From assembly GCA_023055355.1 (NCBI GenBank), contig JALJCS010000053.1:124001-188000 (forward strand): a stretch of DNA of 64,000 bases, read 5' to 3'. The notes beneath the pieces are model-generated. The model saw only the letters and a list, made by a program, of their open reading frames with translations, ran no database searches and was not told the DNA's origin. Every line of letters begins with the position of its first letter. The stretch's first letter is position 1. A program made the translations under genes and the position numbers. This DNA comes from Agelaius tricolor (lineage: Eukaryota > Chordata > Aves > Passeriformes > Icteridae). Positions 46,831 through 60,296 of the stretch are shown piece by piece.

Positions 46831-49800
46831 TTGTTATCATATGGGTGGATCTGGAGATTTCTAAGGCTTCTCCTATCTACAGTTAATTTTTCCCATTGCG
46901 ACTATCTCAATCCTCCCAAACACAAACAGTTTTGCACATAATTAATTTCAAGCCCTGGAGTTTACAGGCATCTCACTGTGCACGAAGTGAAGCACAAATG
47001 TAATTGTGGGGCTGGACCTGGGCCACTGATTTTTTTTGCCTAAAAAATCCCTGACTTGCTGCAGAGGAGCCCAGAGCGTGACCACTTTGGCCAAAGCACA
47101 AATATTTTGGCTGGGAATGTGGCTGGGTGTCCCCCAGCCTCCTCCTGCTCCCCTCTGCCCTGCAGCCTGGATTGGGGACTTCCCTGTATGATCTGCTAGG
47201 AAAGGGTGAGGGGGGATCAGTGTTGGTGGTATCACTCCTGGATATCTGGAGAGCAAAGCCCAGCCCTGCTGGAAAAGTGAGAACAAACAACCAGGAAATC
47301 ATGGCAGCAGGACCAAGGGCAAAAGCAGTTATTTCTTTACAACTTATTTTATTTACTTAATCACACTCTTGAATTTGGCCAAAAATCTCCAAAATAAACA
47401 TAGCCCCACTCTGAGAAAGCCCACCTAGAAATTCAATTTCTTTGTCTGGGGGAATGATTGTGATGCTGCTTCTTACAACAGAGGGGAAACAGCAATGAAA
47501 CCCCCCATTTTTTTAAAACACTGTGCTCAGTCTAAAAACCAAAATGAAACCATCCCTCATAACTCTGTTTAAGCATGATTTCTCTTCTAGGCCTGCTAGT
47601 TACAACTGTTTGCACTCCAGCTATTTTCCTCATGTCACTAATCAGATAATCACAATATTTCATAAGGACAAGAAACGAGTCTTAGACCCCACCTAATCCA
47701 GACAGGTGATGTCAGAGGATGTGGTAATCTCAGGCCATCATCCACCATCCATCTGATTATTCAATTACCCAAGCCTACTACTTTGTCAGCTGGGTTTGTG
47801 CAACACAAATCAAAACCTACTTGGGAAACAGAATCCACACCTGACTCAGGGCTGGAGTGTGGAAAATCGGGGATGTGGGAGGTGGGTGAAGGAAGGAGGC
47901 AGAGGATAAATGTGGGAGAGGGTGGAAGCGTTGTTTGTGCTTGTGTTTGGGCTCCAGGAAAGCTTTTAGAGCAATATAATATAATATACCTTACTCTGTC
48001 AGGTAAGCCAGGCAGGGATTTCTGCCAAGGGTGCCACCACTCTGAAAGGCAAAGTGGCCACAGTGTTGTCTCATTCTCAGCAATGGCAAAAATGCCACTA
48101 GGAGAAATTCCACTTAACCCAGTCCTCCTCTTATTTGTCATTTCTTAAAAGGTAGGCAGTTTACACGTCCAGGGAAGTCCACATTGCATCTGCTTAAATT
48201 TAGCTTTATCCCCACCCATTTTTTTTTTTTTTTTTTTTAGCTAAGGACACAACGATGTTATTTTATGTACTTTTATAGGAAATTCTACATGGTAGAGCAC
48301 AAGTCTGAAGCTGATCCTGAATCCTCCTGCTGTGCAGCCATAGGACATAAGAGGTCCAGCCAAAGAAGTTGACTGCAAATGAGAAAATAGTGCGAGTACT
48401 TCAGCTAGGTTTTTAAAGTGAGGTTGAGAAAGTGAAGGAGAAAATGCAGGAGTCAGATTGATGACTATTTTTAAGCACCAAATGATTTGAAAAATAGGGA
48501 ATAGCGATTATAATTTGCATAAATCGAGTCATTTACATCACCATAGTCGTGGGCAGAAGGAGGAGCACTAGCAATGTCATTTTCTGTCTTATGTCTCTAA
48601 CTAACCTGTTTTTCATTGCTGCAGAGGAGACCTGAGCAACAGGGACTCCTAAATCTTTCCAGGTTTGGGGCAGTCCTCCTGAAGTTAATGGAAATAGAAA
48701 TTGTGCATCAGTTTTAATGCTCCAGCTCATAGGGACCAGACCTCTGTTCTCCCTGCACTGCACAGCTCTGAGAAATTTGCAAAAAGGCACTGAGGGCACT
48801 GCCAGAAGGCAGAGATTTCCCAATGTGCTCAGCATTACAGCCTGGGAGTTGCACATCCCCTGTCCATTATCAAAGCTTTAACTCTGGGGTTTGCTTTGCA
48901 TGGAAATTCTCAAATGAAGAAAACCTGAACCACTACCCAGCAATAAATCAGGTTAGGTTTATACGTTTTAGATGATTAATAGCCAAAAAAGAATTTCAGT
49001 GCAGCCAAAACTATAATGATTTCTGTTTTACACTCACTGATAAAGCTGACTTGAATCTTCTAGCAAAGGAATATCTCTTAGCACTTCTCCACAGGAAATA
49101 TGACAAAACCCCCAAACATTCCACCTAATTTCCAGCAGACACAAAAAAAAAGGCTAAGTTTCTCCCAACACCAGGAAGCTGTAAGGATGATGGTGTAAAA
49201 AATGAAGCTGTAAAGAAATGATTGGTGCCACTGAAAGCTGCCAGTGCAAGGATGGGATCAGCCATCTCCCCTTCCCAATTTGTGCTCTGTGTGTTGGGAA
49301 TCCATCCCTCTCCTCCCTGTGTTGGACCAGGGAGGGGGCTCCAGACCACTCACAGATCCAAGGCTGCCCTGACACCAGCACGTCACCTCATCCTGAAACA
49401 TTTTTAAACTTGGTGGGATGCTGCTTTCCCTGGACACCTTGGGAATGCATGCGTCAGGGATTTTGTGAGGGCAGGAGGATGGAAAATGTTTGAGGCCTGT
49501 TTGAGAAATCCAACAACAAGGTATCCTGATGAGAGGATCTTCTGCTCTGATGCAGGAGGACATTCTTAATGCATGAAATCTAGCAGATTTCGACCTGTTT
49601 ATGTTGAAATTATTTCATTGTCCTGATACTGGCTTCAGTGCCTTATGAAACACTTACAGTGGATGGGTCTTGTCTCAGCCACAAAAAATGCATGTAGGCT
49701 CAGCTGAGATAACAATACATATTTTCAGATGCTTATTCATGTTTCAGACAGTTCAGACCTGGGCTCTCTGTCAGTCATTACCTCTGCAGCTGCACCTTTC

Positions 49801-52560
49801 AAAATTGTAAAGCTTGGTAGAAATAGAAAAGAAAAATAAAAGGAGAAATATGGCAACAGCATCTGGATTTTATTTGCTCGGGCTGGTATTATTTCTTCAC
49901 TTTTGGTCAGTATTTTACTCTTCTAAACAGGTGAAATTCACAGAAGAAACTAGATCCGTGTCCAGATTATTAATACACATTGTAAACTGTAGTTCATTGT
50001 TTTTTTAAATAATAAATAGTTACATGAGAATGGAATACTGTCCAAAAAATTCCAATGATAAATTGATTTGAATTTTTTTTCTCCCTAAACTAATAAATAT
50101 TTTGTGTATTTTTGTGGCATTTCCATTCAACCTTAAAAAAAGCCTTAAAAAAAAAAAGACAAAAAAAAGGGGGGGGGAAGGCTACAGAAGAATACTGCTA
50201 AACAAGGTGCTACTAAAATAGTAATAATAATAATAACAGCAATAATAGTAATGCATTCCACAGTTATGATTGCTGTGCCTGCATTGTTAAGTCCTGACAT
50301 TTTCAGAAAGGAGGAGGAATGCAAACGAAATTTCTGGTGGGGCAGAGGGTGATTCTGGCACCGAAAGCATCTGGACTAACCTGAAATCTGAGGACTGGTT
50401 TTTTAAAAACAGAAAAGGAACTGAAGGTTACAGCTCAGCTTCAGAGCTGTTCACTTTTCACAAAGAGCCCCCAGAAACAGACTCAGAAATTAGTTGCAAA
50501 CAGCACAATTACAATTTCTGCTGTTTTCAGAGGGGTGCAGAGCACCTAAAACACGGTCCTGGCACCCTGTAAATCTCAGAAGGAACCTCTGGGTGTGGCA
50601 ATCTCAGGCCACCATCCCCAGCCCCAACAGTCCCACAAGGTGGGCTGTGAATGAGAATCTCCACGGATTCCCTCCCATGCCCAGCTGGGTGATCAGGTGT
50701 TTCTGCACTCGTGTGGAATTTTCTGTGTTTCGCTGTTTCTGTGTTTCACAATTTTTTGTGTCCACTGCCTGCTGTCCTTCCCTGGACACCACTGAGAAGG
50801 ATCTGGCTCTGCTTTGCACACTCCCACCACCGACTTTCACACCTGATTACGCTTTGAGTTCACATTTCATCCCCTACCAAGACACAAATTCCCTCTTTGC
50901 TGCTCCTTCAGCAAGCCCCCATCAAAGGACCAGTATCTGGAGCTTTGCTGGGTGCACTCAGTGAAGGAGCACTTGCAGGAACAGATGGTTTTTATCATCC
51001 TGCTCCTGGCAGGCTTTCACAGTGGGGGTTTTATCTCGTGCACATGCTGGAATACCCCTGTGGATTGGTTTGTGTGGGCACAGCCAGCTGCCAATTCAAA
51101 CAGTGTGCAGCAGAAATGCAGAGGTCTTTATCCCAGGAATGATGAGGAACGTCCCGTGGCAGTCTGTCTCTGGCTTTGTTCCACCAAGATGTTTCCAATC
51201 ACAGAGTTAACTGGAAATTAAAAAGTCATGTAATCATATTGTGAGAACAAAGATGATCCAGGTGCTTTAAAGTGCAGTTCTGGCAGAGGATATGGTTCTA
51301 ATAAAGAAAATTTGGTTTTGTCCAATAATTTATTATTTTTTTTTAATTCACCTTGTCTTCTCTAAAAAAAAATTTAAAAAAAAAGTATAGCTAAAGGAAT
51401 TTTCTTCTTCCCTTCTCTGTCTTGCTAATTTTTGTTTGCTCGTTTGTTGGGTTTTTTCCTTTTGTTTTGTTTTTTCCTGGTAGGTCTTTCACATAGAAAA
51501 CCCAATTCAGATCTAAGAAAAATTGAGTCTATGCAGAACAACAGTGAACAGCTCAGCTCTAACAGGTGACTCCTTTATTCTTCCCAGAGGAAGAATTAGC
51601 TATATCTAAGAACACAGTTAATTCCCTAGACTGATCCTCAAGGTCTCCAGTACCAGAGAAATTACTGGCTATTCTTGTATTTATTACAAAGTTGGGGTTT
51701 TTTTTTTGCTAGCAGCAAAGCTGCTGCCTGGCTCTGTGCACACAGTCACCCTGGCAAAATTTGGGAGGGGTCCTGCCTGGTCCCACAGCTCTTCTCTGAT
51801 CCTTCTTTGGTCTGCACGAGCAGATCATGCATGCTGCCCCAAAAAAAAAAAACCCCAAAAGGCTCCTATTATTTTTACCTTTTTAGTCCTGCAGTACAAG
51901 TTTACAGTTGGGAAAATTCCAGCTAGAGGCCGTGGTTAATGGTTTGCATGGAAGGCTGAGTGCAGTGTTAAAGGGGAAGATTCTGCATGGACATTTTCTC
52001 ACACCATTCCAGGGGTCACAGCTTCCTCCTTCTCCAGGCTCGACCACAGGTTTCCCATAGAAATCTCAGGTATCAGATTTACCAAAAAAAAAAAAAATAG
52101 TTTAATAGAGTGGTACAGCAGCAAGTCTCTGACTAATCTCTGCTAAACAACCAATAACTCTCAAAAAACTGAACACCTCCCACTCTGATTTTCTCCTTTC
52201 CTTTAATTTTTAATTCCTACAATTCAATGCTGTGAATTGTATTTCCCTTTTTCATGTCATTATATTCCTTTTGCCTGCTGGAGGCCAAGAACAGCAGCAC
52301 TAACAACTATTTTTCTCTTCAGCTTGGATGCCCAAACCCTTCTTAGTCTTGGGCATCACAAAGGTGCTCTCAGCTTGTTATGAAATAAACAGTCAAAACA
52401 TCTGGGTTTAAACCATCAGCACCCAAAATTTCAGCTTCACAAACCACTCCTACCCAGAAGGATGCTCAATGAATAACCCTCATAATTCCAGACAATTATC
52501 AATTACAAGCACCAACTGTGGCCTTGTTCATGGGTACCAATGGCAGCCTGCAGGTCACAA
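46831..52560. other. Unique DNA with short simple repeats, no gene supported
   Basis: It contains a 20-base T-run at 48219-48238, an A-run joined to nine G at about 50145-50177, and a TAA microsatellite at 50217-50246. T/C/G-rich words occur at 51425-51480. Frames at 47761-48148, 49154-49563 and 50494-50964 have no recognisable family features. Confidence 0.5.
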
Positions 52561-52860
52561 ATATGTAAATATATTATATTAATTATATTAATTATATTAT
52601 ATTATATTATATTATATTATATTATATCATATTTACATATATAATATGTATCATATAGTATAATATATAATAATATATTATATACAATATATAAAAATAT
52701 ATATAATATATTATATTATATATATAAGTTTTTATAAGTTTATATATATATAAACTTATAAATATAAAATATTTAAATATATATTAAATATTTAGATATA
52801 TATTTTATACTTAAATATATATTAAGTATTTAAATATAAAACATATAAATATATATTCTG
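52561..52860. repeat. AT-rich satellite-like tract
   Basis: It begins with TATAT-rich repeats (ATTATATTAATTATATT) and a run of ATTAT pentamers near 52590-52625. It then degenerates into TATATA and AAATATTTA words, many self-complementary (TATAAGTTTATATATATATAAACTTATA near 52733-52760 is near-palindromic). No coding content. Confidence 0.9.
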
Positions 52861-53049
52861 TTTTTATATCCACATTATGCAAAGCACATCCAACACATGG
52901 TATTTGCAGCTTGCAGCCAAACTGGGCTCAATTTAAAACTAGCACATATTTGTTAAGAACTGAACTGCTTTTAACACAGTTGCACAATAGATTTGGGTTG
53001 TTTTTTCCTTTGTTAGTTAATGGGTTTATTGAAAACATATTTCCATAGT

Positions 53050-53142
53050 TAAAAAATAAAAACCCAAACCAAAAAAAAAAAAAAAAAAAAACCCAAACAA
53101 AAAACCCCAAGAAAACCCCCAAAACCAAAAAACAAACCCAAG
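53050..53142. repeat. A/C-rich low-complexity tract
   Basis: A 21-base A-run (53071-53091) is flanked by AAAACCC and AAACCCC units. It is the reverse complement class of the T/G tracts. Confidence 0.85.
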
Positions 53143-56100
53143 ATATCATGATGTTACCTGAACTTTTGGAGAAGATATGATTATGAAAATCACATCTTTC
53201 AGGAACAAATTTAAAAAAAAATATATATCATTCATGGGATTTTTAATCTCTTCAGTAAGGTATTTGCAGTTATACAGAAAAAAATGGGATATATCAGAGG
53301 AGACATCACAGCTAAACAGAGATCTCTTTGTAAAACAAAGTGTCCCAATATGCTCATTTTATGCTTGTAGTCTTATAAATAAAAATAATAGTCATTGTTA
53401 TAGTGCAGATAGTGGTGTGCATGGCTCCTGGTTCAGGCTTAAGAACATATGTCTTCCAATAAAGATTAACAAATCTGTTGCTTTAATATGTCCCTTTCCC
53501 CCTCTTTTTCTCTGATGATGAAAAATTTGCATCTTATTTAAAAAAAAAAAGCAACAATGTATGAGATTTTTCAGAAGCAGCAATTTTTGGCTTTTCTGAA
53601 TGCTCAGAGCAGTTAATACACCCAAGGAAGGATAAATTGGAGCAGAAGTAAATTATTTCTGATTGTTGGCCTTGCCTTAATGACAATTTTTAGATGCCAG
53701 GATTTGCACCAAAGCACTCAGGGAAGGGAAAAAACCCTAATTTGTGTGCATTAATTACACAGGGCAAAGGAACATGAGCTTACTGCCTCTGCATAAGCAA
53801 GCAATAAATTAATGAAGAACTCTTCAGAATTATCCAAAGCACTTACAGAAATACAGGGCAATTTGTGAAGGGCTTCAGAGACCAAAATGTTTTAGCAGGG
53901 ATTAGAACATTCTAGCAAACACTCAAAGTTGAGCAGGACATCAGCTTTCAAGCAAAAATAAAAATATTGACAAAATAGCAGAATGACTGACATCAAAACA
54001 TTAATGATATCTGGACACTGCTTTAAAACAGCATTAGAAATTGTCTAAAATTGGGCATTCAGCTTATTTCTGTTCTTAAACTTGAGCTTTTTTCCTTTGT
54101 AGGTGACACTTACATAGAATTAATAGGAGAAAGAAATGAAAAAAATACTTTAATCATATGTAAAAGCCAGGTGTGGGTAAAAGATCATTAAAAAAAAAAA
54201 AAGAGTCAGTCACTGTCTTTACAAATGAGACAGAAAAAACTTAAGTAGCAGTAATCAAGTTACTTGTGACATTCAAAGTTTGTAATTAAATAGGGGGGAA
54301 AAAAAGTTTATTCCTTACCTTTAAGAATAAGAAATATTTTACCTAGGTGCAGTCATTGCTATTGTTGGTACAACAAATTTTCCCTTTCTCATAGGGCCTA
54401 TGCAACACCATCACTGGTGCACAGTTACTATCCAATCCCGCAATCATGGTCATCAGCGCCTGAGCTTGAATTGGCGCTGGAATGGGGGCAGCCAGAAAGT
54501 CAGAAATGAACCCAAATGAAACACGGGCACTCTTGAGCACTCATCAAGTGCTGCAGTTTCTCACAGGTCTTTCAAAGCAGTTGAAGTGGTGGTTTTTTTT
54601 CACCATGTGTCTGTCGTTCCTTCCTGTCTACCATTTTGCAGTGGTAGACAGGGGAGGTAACCTCTCCCTCACAAATGTATTTCTCTTTTACTTTGCCTAA
54701 GAATAGCATTTTTGGACCTCAAAATGAAATTATTTTGTGCCTCTTAGCTGGAAAGGACACCCAGCCACCATCCGCATCTGAAATCCCCATAGCGCTGTGG
54801 ACTCTAATAGGTAACATTAATATTAATTATCTTACACAGAAGAGCAAACACCAGTTTGGGGCTTTTTTTTTCCCCCACAACAAGGTGGTTAATGTATACT
54901 TTAAAGGAATTTTTTGGTGGTTTTATGTTTGAGAAAATAAAGAGAGCTTTGACCAATGTCTGTGTCTCTGCAGAGAGCAGAGAATGTGGTTGTGTGACAG
55001 ACAGTAGAACATTAAGTCTGCTTTTACCCTTCAAAATCAAGTCTTTCCAAGCTTTCTTATTATGTCTTTCTTATTAGTTTTATTGTTTTAATAGAAAAAT
55101 TGAAGGGGGTAATAAAAGTAACTTCCCTGTGATGTTTTATATTTGTTCTACTACTTTAAAATTCAGTTGATGAGGCGCTACTGAAACTTGCCCAGTCACT
55201 TGGCTTGGACCTCAGATGCATAAAATTTAATTTTAAGTTTTTTGTCTACCACTGAGGGTTTTTTTTCGCAGCCAGGCATACTTTGGGTTTAGTATCTTAA
55301 TAAACAAGATGCATTTCAAATTAGCCTCATCATTTTTTTACAGTGTGGGAGCGGGGAGGACTCGTTTGAGTTTGATGTAATGTTTTGAGTCAACACAAAA
55401 CATTTTTTGTTGTTTTGCCAAAAAAAAAATCATATTCAGCTGTGAGTCAAGGCAAGCCAGAACCTCCCAACTATTTTATTCTGGCTGTTACACTGAAAAA
55501 AATTCATTAATCACTCAGAGATATGTTGCTATACCACAGGATGAGTGGCCATTTGTTTTTGTGCTTTTTTGGGTACAGTGGGAGAGTGCATTGCTGCTCC
55601 ATGTAATTTTCTCTTATTTTTGTTTGTTTGTTTGTTTTTGTTTATTTAAGCACGCTGTTATTGATACCTGCCCAAACCAGAGGCGTCAGGATCACAGGAT
55701 TCTGTCAAAAGAGTTTTTCTACATCCTGCCTTTCATTCCCTATTCAAACTAAATTACCAAAGGGATTGCAGTTCAAAGTATTTGCAGTTGTAGTTCAGGG
55801 CTCCTGCTTTTCTGTGCTCGACCCTCAAATGTTTAACCCCGATTCTCAACCACTCCTGAGAATTTCCAAAGTTTTACAGTGTTGCAGAAATCACACTTAA
55901 AAACCTCACAGTTCTTTCCAAAATTCATTTTCTAGCCTCAGAGCAGCACTGGTCATTTCCACTGTTGTGATGTTAACTCCATAGCTGTGGGATTTTATGC
56001 CTGTTTTGCACAGGTGCAGCTGATGATACTGAATGTGCAGTAGTGGAAAATCACATCTGTTGAATTCTGCATCGTCTCCATAAAAATGAAGGCAGAAAGC

Positions 56101-56926
56101 GAAGTAATGAACCCTAATTTTTGGGTTAGCAAACATGAAGAGCTGAGTCACATCCCAATTTCTCGTATGACAGTGTGAAGTAAAAGAGATCACACAGCCT
56201 TAAAAACAGTATCATGGCATTTGTAGCAGATCAAACTCACAATTCTTTGTGGTGGAGTTAGCACCCGGGGGAAAATTCAGACTTAATTCACCGACTCCCC
56301 GCAGCTTCAAACACCACTGGAATCAAATGGAATGATCTACCTCAATTACAAATGGAAAACAATGTTTTTAATGAGTCACTATGCAACTTGTTAAACTACT
56401 GTGACATTGTTAACCTTTACATTCATTTAGATTGCACTAATTTTCTTGAAAAAATTTCTTTGCCTTTTTCTGACCTGATTTCACGATCTGAAGTCTGATG
56501 GAAGAATAAGACATCCAAAAAATCAGAAATCAAATCCTGCAGAAGAAGTCACATTTTCCACCTGTAAGTCTCAACTAAGAGCTGCTATAATATTTCCCCA
56601 GTGAGGACAGCCTGGTGTGGTCAGCCGAGAGACAAGTTCTAAAGCATTTAAAATTTGTAATTATAATAAGGAGTTTTTAATTGTCATAGCTTGCTTTCTT
56701 TTTTGACTAATCTAGAGATTGAAAATTATAGTTGATTAAGAAGTGAAATGCAAAGAATTAAGAGCTGGATGGATGTAATATTCTCTGAAATCACTGAGTG
56801 AAGAAAAGCCAAAAGAAAAACTTGAAAAGGCCAGAAATTTAGATTAGGTGAAAACATCTAGGGCAGCACACATTCACCATTCCTTTGGATGATCATACAT
56901 TTAGCTTTCTGTGGATTTGGGGGCTG
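53143..56926. other. Unique DNA, no gene supported
   Basis: AT-rich sequence with A-runs near 53539 and 54189. A minus-strand frame at 54343-54540 has a protein-like feel but no family match (see rejected items). Nothing else was recognised. Confidence 0.5.
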
Positions 56927-57046
56927 GTTTTTGTTTGTTTGTTTGTCTGTTTTTGGTTTGTTTGTCTGCTTTTGTTTTGTTTGCATTTGGTTTTTGTTTG
57001 GGGGTTTTATTGTTGGTTCGGTATTTTTGGTTGGTTGGTTGGTTCA
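56927..57046. repeat. T/G-rich low-complexity tract
   Basis: GTTTGTTTGTCTG and TTTTTGG units, ending in a short GGTT tetramer array (TTGGTTGGTTGGTTGG). Same class as the other T/G tracts. Confidence 0.82.
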
Positions 57047-57989
57047 CTGCCTTGGGTATTTTGTGATCAGCTTTTGACTTTCCAGAAAACACCTCTACTT
57101 GCATGTGTGCTTTCCACTCCACTCTGTGATTTTTCTGGACAATTATTTCCTTTACTTTTCCTGATCCTCATGCTTGCGTTTATCACCCCCTCCTACTTCC
57201 CAAGCTTTAGTTTCCTGCAGGATGGTTGCTTTGTTTGATCAAACATTTCTGGGCCTCTTAAGACACAGGGACAGCTTTCCAGTGGGATGGATCTGCAGGG
57301 ACTCTCACTTTAGGGGCCTGCAAACACCAGTTGCTTTCCCTGAAGAGTGGAAAAAAAGCCCAAGAGACACAGCTGAAGCCTTTTAGATGTCAAGCATTGT
57401 TCTCTGCCTCTTTTTAGCTTTTCACAGCATTGTTTCCCAGCACCACTTCCCTCCAGCATCCACACATGTTGCAGTGGGTTTTGCTCAAGCCAACGAGAAA
57501 TTTAAAACTCTGGCTTTGACACACAGACACAACTTGAACTCTTGTCACTTTCAGATATTACTGTGCCCTTTTCCTTTTTGGAAAAATCAGATTAATTACC
57601 ATCTCTTACACGATCCTATCTCTTGTTGGATGGTGCTCACCTTCCCAGGCTCATGTGCTCGTTTTCCTCACAGCTGTGAGCATCTCTAATGTCCCCTGTC
57701 CCCACCCCTGCCTGCAGTTTGGTCCTTCTCTGTTGCAGTAAGGTAGAAAAATCTTAAAGAAAGGCTTCGTAAAGTCAAAGCTGCTCTCCTGGAATCAGTG
57801 GCTGGCCTTGTCAAAACCAGCATTTTGCAGGTTCCCATGTGAAAACAATCCTGTTGTGAGCAGTTAGTTAACATAACAATCTATTCCTGGGTAAAAAAAA
57901 AACAACTTACACCTGTATAAACTGTTTTTACATCATTAGATAGAAAAATGAAAACTATCTCTCACAAACAACTTCCCTGCATGTAAACA
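57047..57989. other. Unique DNA, no gene seen
   Basis: Mixed composition, with frames at 56885-57238 and 57387-57689 that are not convincing. The right part may belong to the LTR-like element that follows. Confidence 0.45.
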
Positions 57990-58175
57990 CAGAGAGTTTG
58001 AGTGACTAATGCAGAATAACAATTTGTTACTTACCAATAAAGTAATTGGCAAGAAAGTTGCTGACCAATTGGAGTCACACATGAGGCCTGTAAAACTGTA
58101 TAAAAATCAGTCATGTAAATAAATTTTCCTACCATGAAGAAAATGGAGTCTGTGTGATTTATTCCCAAGCTCCTC
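57990..58175 (+). mobile_element. LTR-like promoter/polyA block
   Basis: CCAATAAAG and GACCAATTGG (CCAAT boxes) are followed by CTGTATAAAAATC (TATA, near 58097), GTAAATAAATTT (polyA signal near 58119) and a GT-rich GGAGTCTGTGTG 30 bases later. This is the usual U3-R-U5 order of a retroviral LTR. No clear TG/CA termini or target-site duplication were found, although the sequence from about 57850 may belong to it. The class is unknown. Confidence 0.35.
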
Positions 58176-58913
58176 TACTCAAACCACCAGGATCTCTGCC
58201 CCCTCTCCTCTTTTGGCTAAGGCTGGAGGGTGAAAGGACACACCTGTGACTGGGATCCTTCCAGGAAAACCCCTGCAGCAAAAGGAGATGCTGCCTCCCA
58301 AAGCTTTCCTCATCTCCCTTCCTGTGCCATAGAGAGAAAACTGGAGGGATGTGAAAGCTTCCAGCTCCAGCACCAGGATATGAGAAAAACCAGGCTTGGC
58401 AACTCTTTGCAATGTTGTTTTTGCCAGGTGAGGCTGAAATCCTTGAGACTTCAGCTTTACTTGTTGCCACAACATGGTTTCCAGTTTTGGGGGAAAAAAA
58501 CCCCTTCCTGTGGAGTTCCAGAGGTGGCAATGTTGTTTCTGCTGTTCTTCCACACTTTGGCCAGGGGAAGCAAACTGATAATTCACCACCTTGCTTTAGC
58601 TGTTGCAAAGAAGACAAGATCATCCTGGTGTGTATTTTGCCATTTTGTAGCTCACACTAAACTCTTCAAATGTAGTTTTCCCATCTAAAGACATGCCATG
58701 GTGTCCACACATCAGACAGACGTGGTGATACGAGGTTCTCCCGTCATCACCAGTCTCTAGACCCCAGGAGGGGCCCAGGAAGAGAAGATTTTATCATCAT
58801 ACCCTACCAATTCCACAAACAGAAGGCTTCATTTGATGCTGTTTTAAACCTCTCTCTTTTCCAGAGCAATCGTTTTTGAGCAAAATAAAACCAAACCCAA
58901 AAGACAGCCCAGG
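58176..58913. other. Unique DNA, no gene supported
   Basis: Less AT-rich; overlapping frames on both strands (58159-58688) have no recognisable motif. Confidence 0.45.
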
Positions 58914-58916
58914 GAA

Positions 58917-58947
<31 letters not shown>

Positions 58948-58960
58948 GAAGAAGAAGAAA
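58914..58960. repeat. A-rich/GAA tract
   Basis: A-runs broken by single G, ending GAAGAAGAAGAAA. A purine-only simple repeat. Confidence 0.8.
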
Positions 58961-59640
58961 CATTATCTCACTTAGTTTTGAGTCAGACTCTCCAGAGTCC
59001 TCAGGGAGCAGAAGAGCAAACAAGACTATGTTCAGAATGTTCCTGCTCATGAGCTGAGCTCAAACAAATGCACCAGAGCAAATAAAAACACACTCGAAAT
59101 GAATCCAAAATCAAACATATCCCCTGAAGGCGAGGACACTGGCTGGGGCTACAAGGGAGCCAGAAAAAAGCAGAAGTGGGTGTTCTGGGATGGAGGACAC
59201 CCACACTGTGATGTGGAGACCAGGAGAAGAACTTTGACCCTCACCACTGTATTAATGTGGAAAACTGTAAGAAAAAAAACCCCAGAATTTGCTGACTCCC
59301 TTGCAGATTCTGGGGCTGACTCAAAAATATTTTTCTTTGTGCAGGGAAAGCTACCCAGGCATCTTATCTGTCTGGGTATTTCAGTATTTCACACAATGGA
59401 CTTGCAGTCAGCTTGTTCAGCTCTCATCCATCTCTTCTAGGTCATGTTGGAAGGGGTTGTGAAATGGCAGTGGAAGTTCCAGAGAGGATGAAAGAGCTGT
59501 TTTTGACTTGCACTAGCTAAGGATATTTCATGGCTCAACAGGAAGGAAGAAGGTGTGGGATATGATGCTCACAGTTCAGTCTCCAGAGCCATAGCAGTTT
59601 CAGTAAATCTTTAAGTAGCTTCCCTTCCACCACTTAATCC
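58961..59640. other. Unique DNA, no gene seen
   Basis: Mixed composition. No repeat or exon was recognised. Confidence 0.45.
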
Positions 59641-60010
59641 TCTTTCATTTAATTTTATGAAATATCAGTGAATGATAATTAATTTTAAGAGGTGTTTTTC
59701 TATCCTCAGGATCATGGCATGCATGCAAATGCAGAAAATGGACTGCAACAGCCCTCCTGAGTATGACATGGTTTGTTATGGAAAAACAATTAACAAGAAG
59801 CAATGAAATCCGATTTCCTTAATCTGTGCTGTGATGAAAGCTCCCCTGATGTGTACTTGTCTTTCTGGAAGCACTCAGGGCTGCCACTAATCCTTTGCAT
59901 TCTTTAGAGAATGCTCATTGATTTAACTACCATCAAATGTAATTATATTGTCCGCAGGTATGTTTGTCATGCACTTACACTGACGTACCTTTGAGGCCAT
60001 TGAGTAATTT
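59641..60010. promoter_or_regulatory. Candidate conserved non-coding element
   Basis: Non-repetitive DNA with many developmental-type motifs: TGATAATTAATTTTAAG near 59673, an ATGCAAAT octamer near 59722, AACAATTAACAAG near 59786 and TCATTGATTTAAC near 59914. An acceptor-like TATCCTCAG precedes a 30-codon ATG frame (59714-59806) ending in TGA. The frame could be a tiny terminal exon but is more likely incidental. Confidence 0.22.
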
Positions 60011-60296
60011 CTCCTGAACATAGGAGGGTAAGAAGGGATCGTTTAAATCTGTGTTTCTGCAGCCTCCTAGATGCCTTTGACCTCACCTTTCTGCTGCACA
60101 GGTTTTGTACTCACATGGAGGCAGGTCAAAACAAACCACTCTTCTGACACCTTGTAGGCCTTGCATCTAAATTTAAAAATAAGCACAATTGCACTACAGG
60201 GCTGAGGATTTGAAATGTTAATCTTAATTCTGCTTAATTAGACCAAAACTAGGTGTTGGCAATGTGTATCTGCCATCTAGTTTGCTCATGGGTGTT
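60011..60296. other. Unique DNA, nothing recognised
   Basis: Mixed to AT-rich sequence between the CNE-like segment and the CR1 tail. No feature is seen. Confidence 0.45.

Noticed and set aside
54343..54540. Minus-strand frame with protein-like sequence (LDSNCAPVMVLHRPYE), which briefly suggested a retroviral capsid remnant
   Set aside because: It starts at GTG right after a stop, spans only 65 codons and lacks the capsid major homology region and zinc knuckles. The resemblance is too weak to call.
57688..58195. ATCTCT repeated on both sides of the LTR-like block as a possible 6-bp duplication
   Set aside because: The implied element would begin AATG and end CAGG, not TG...CA.
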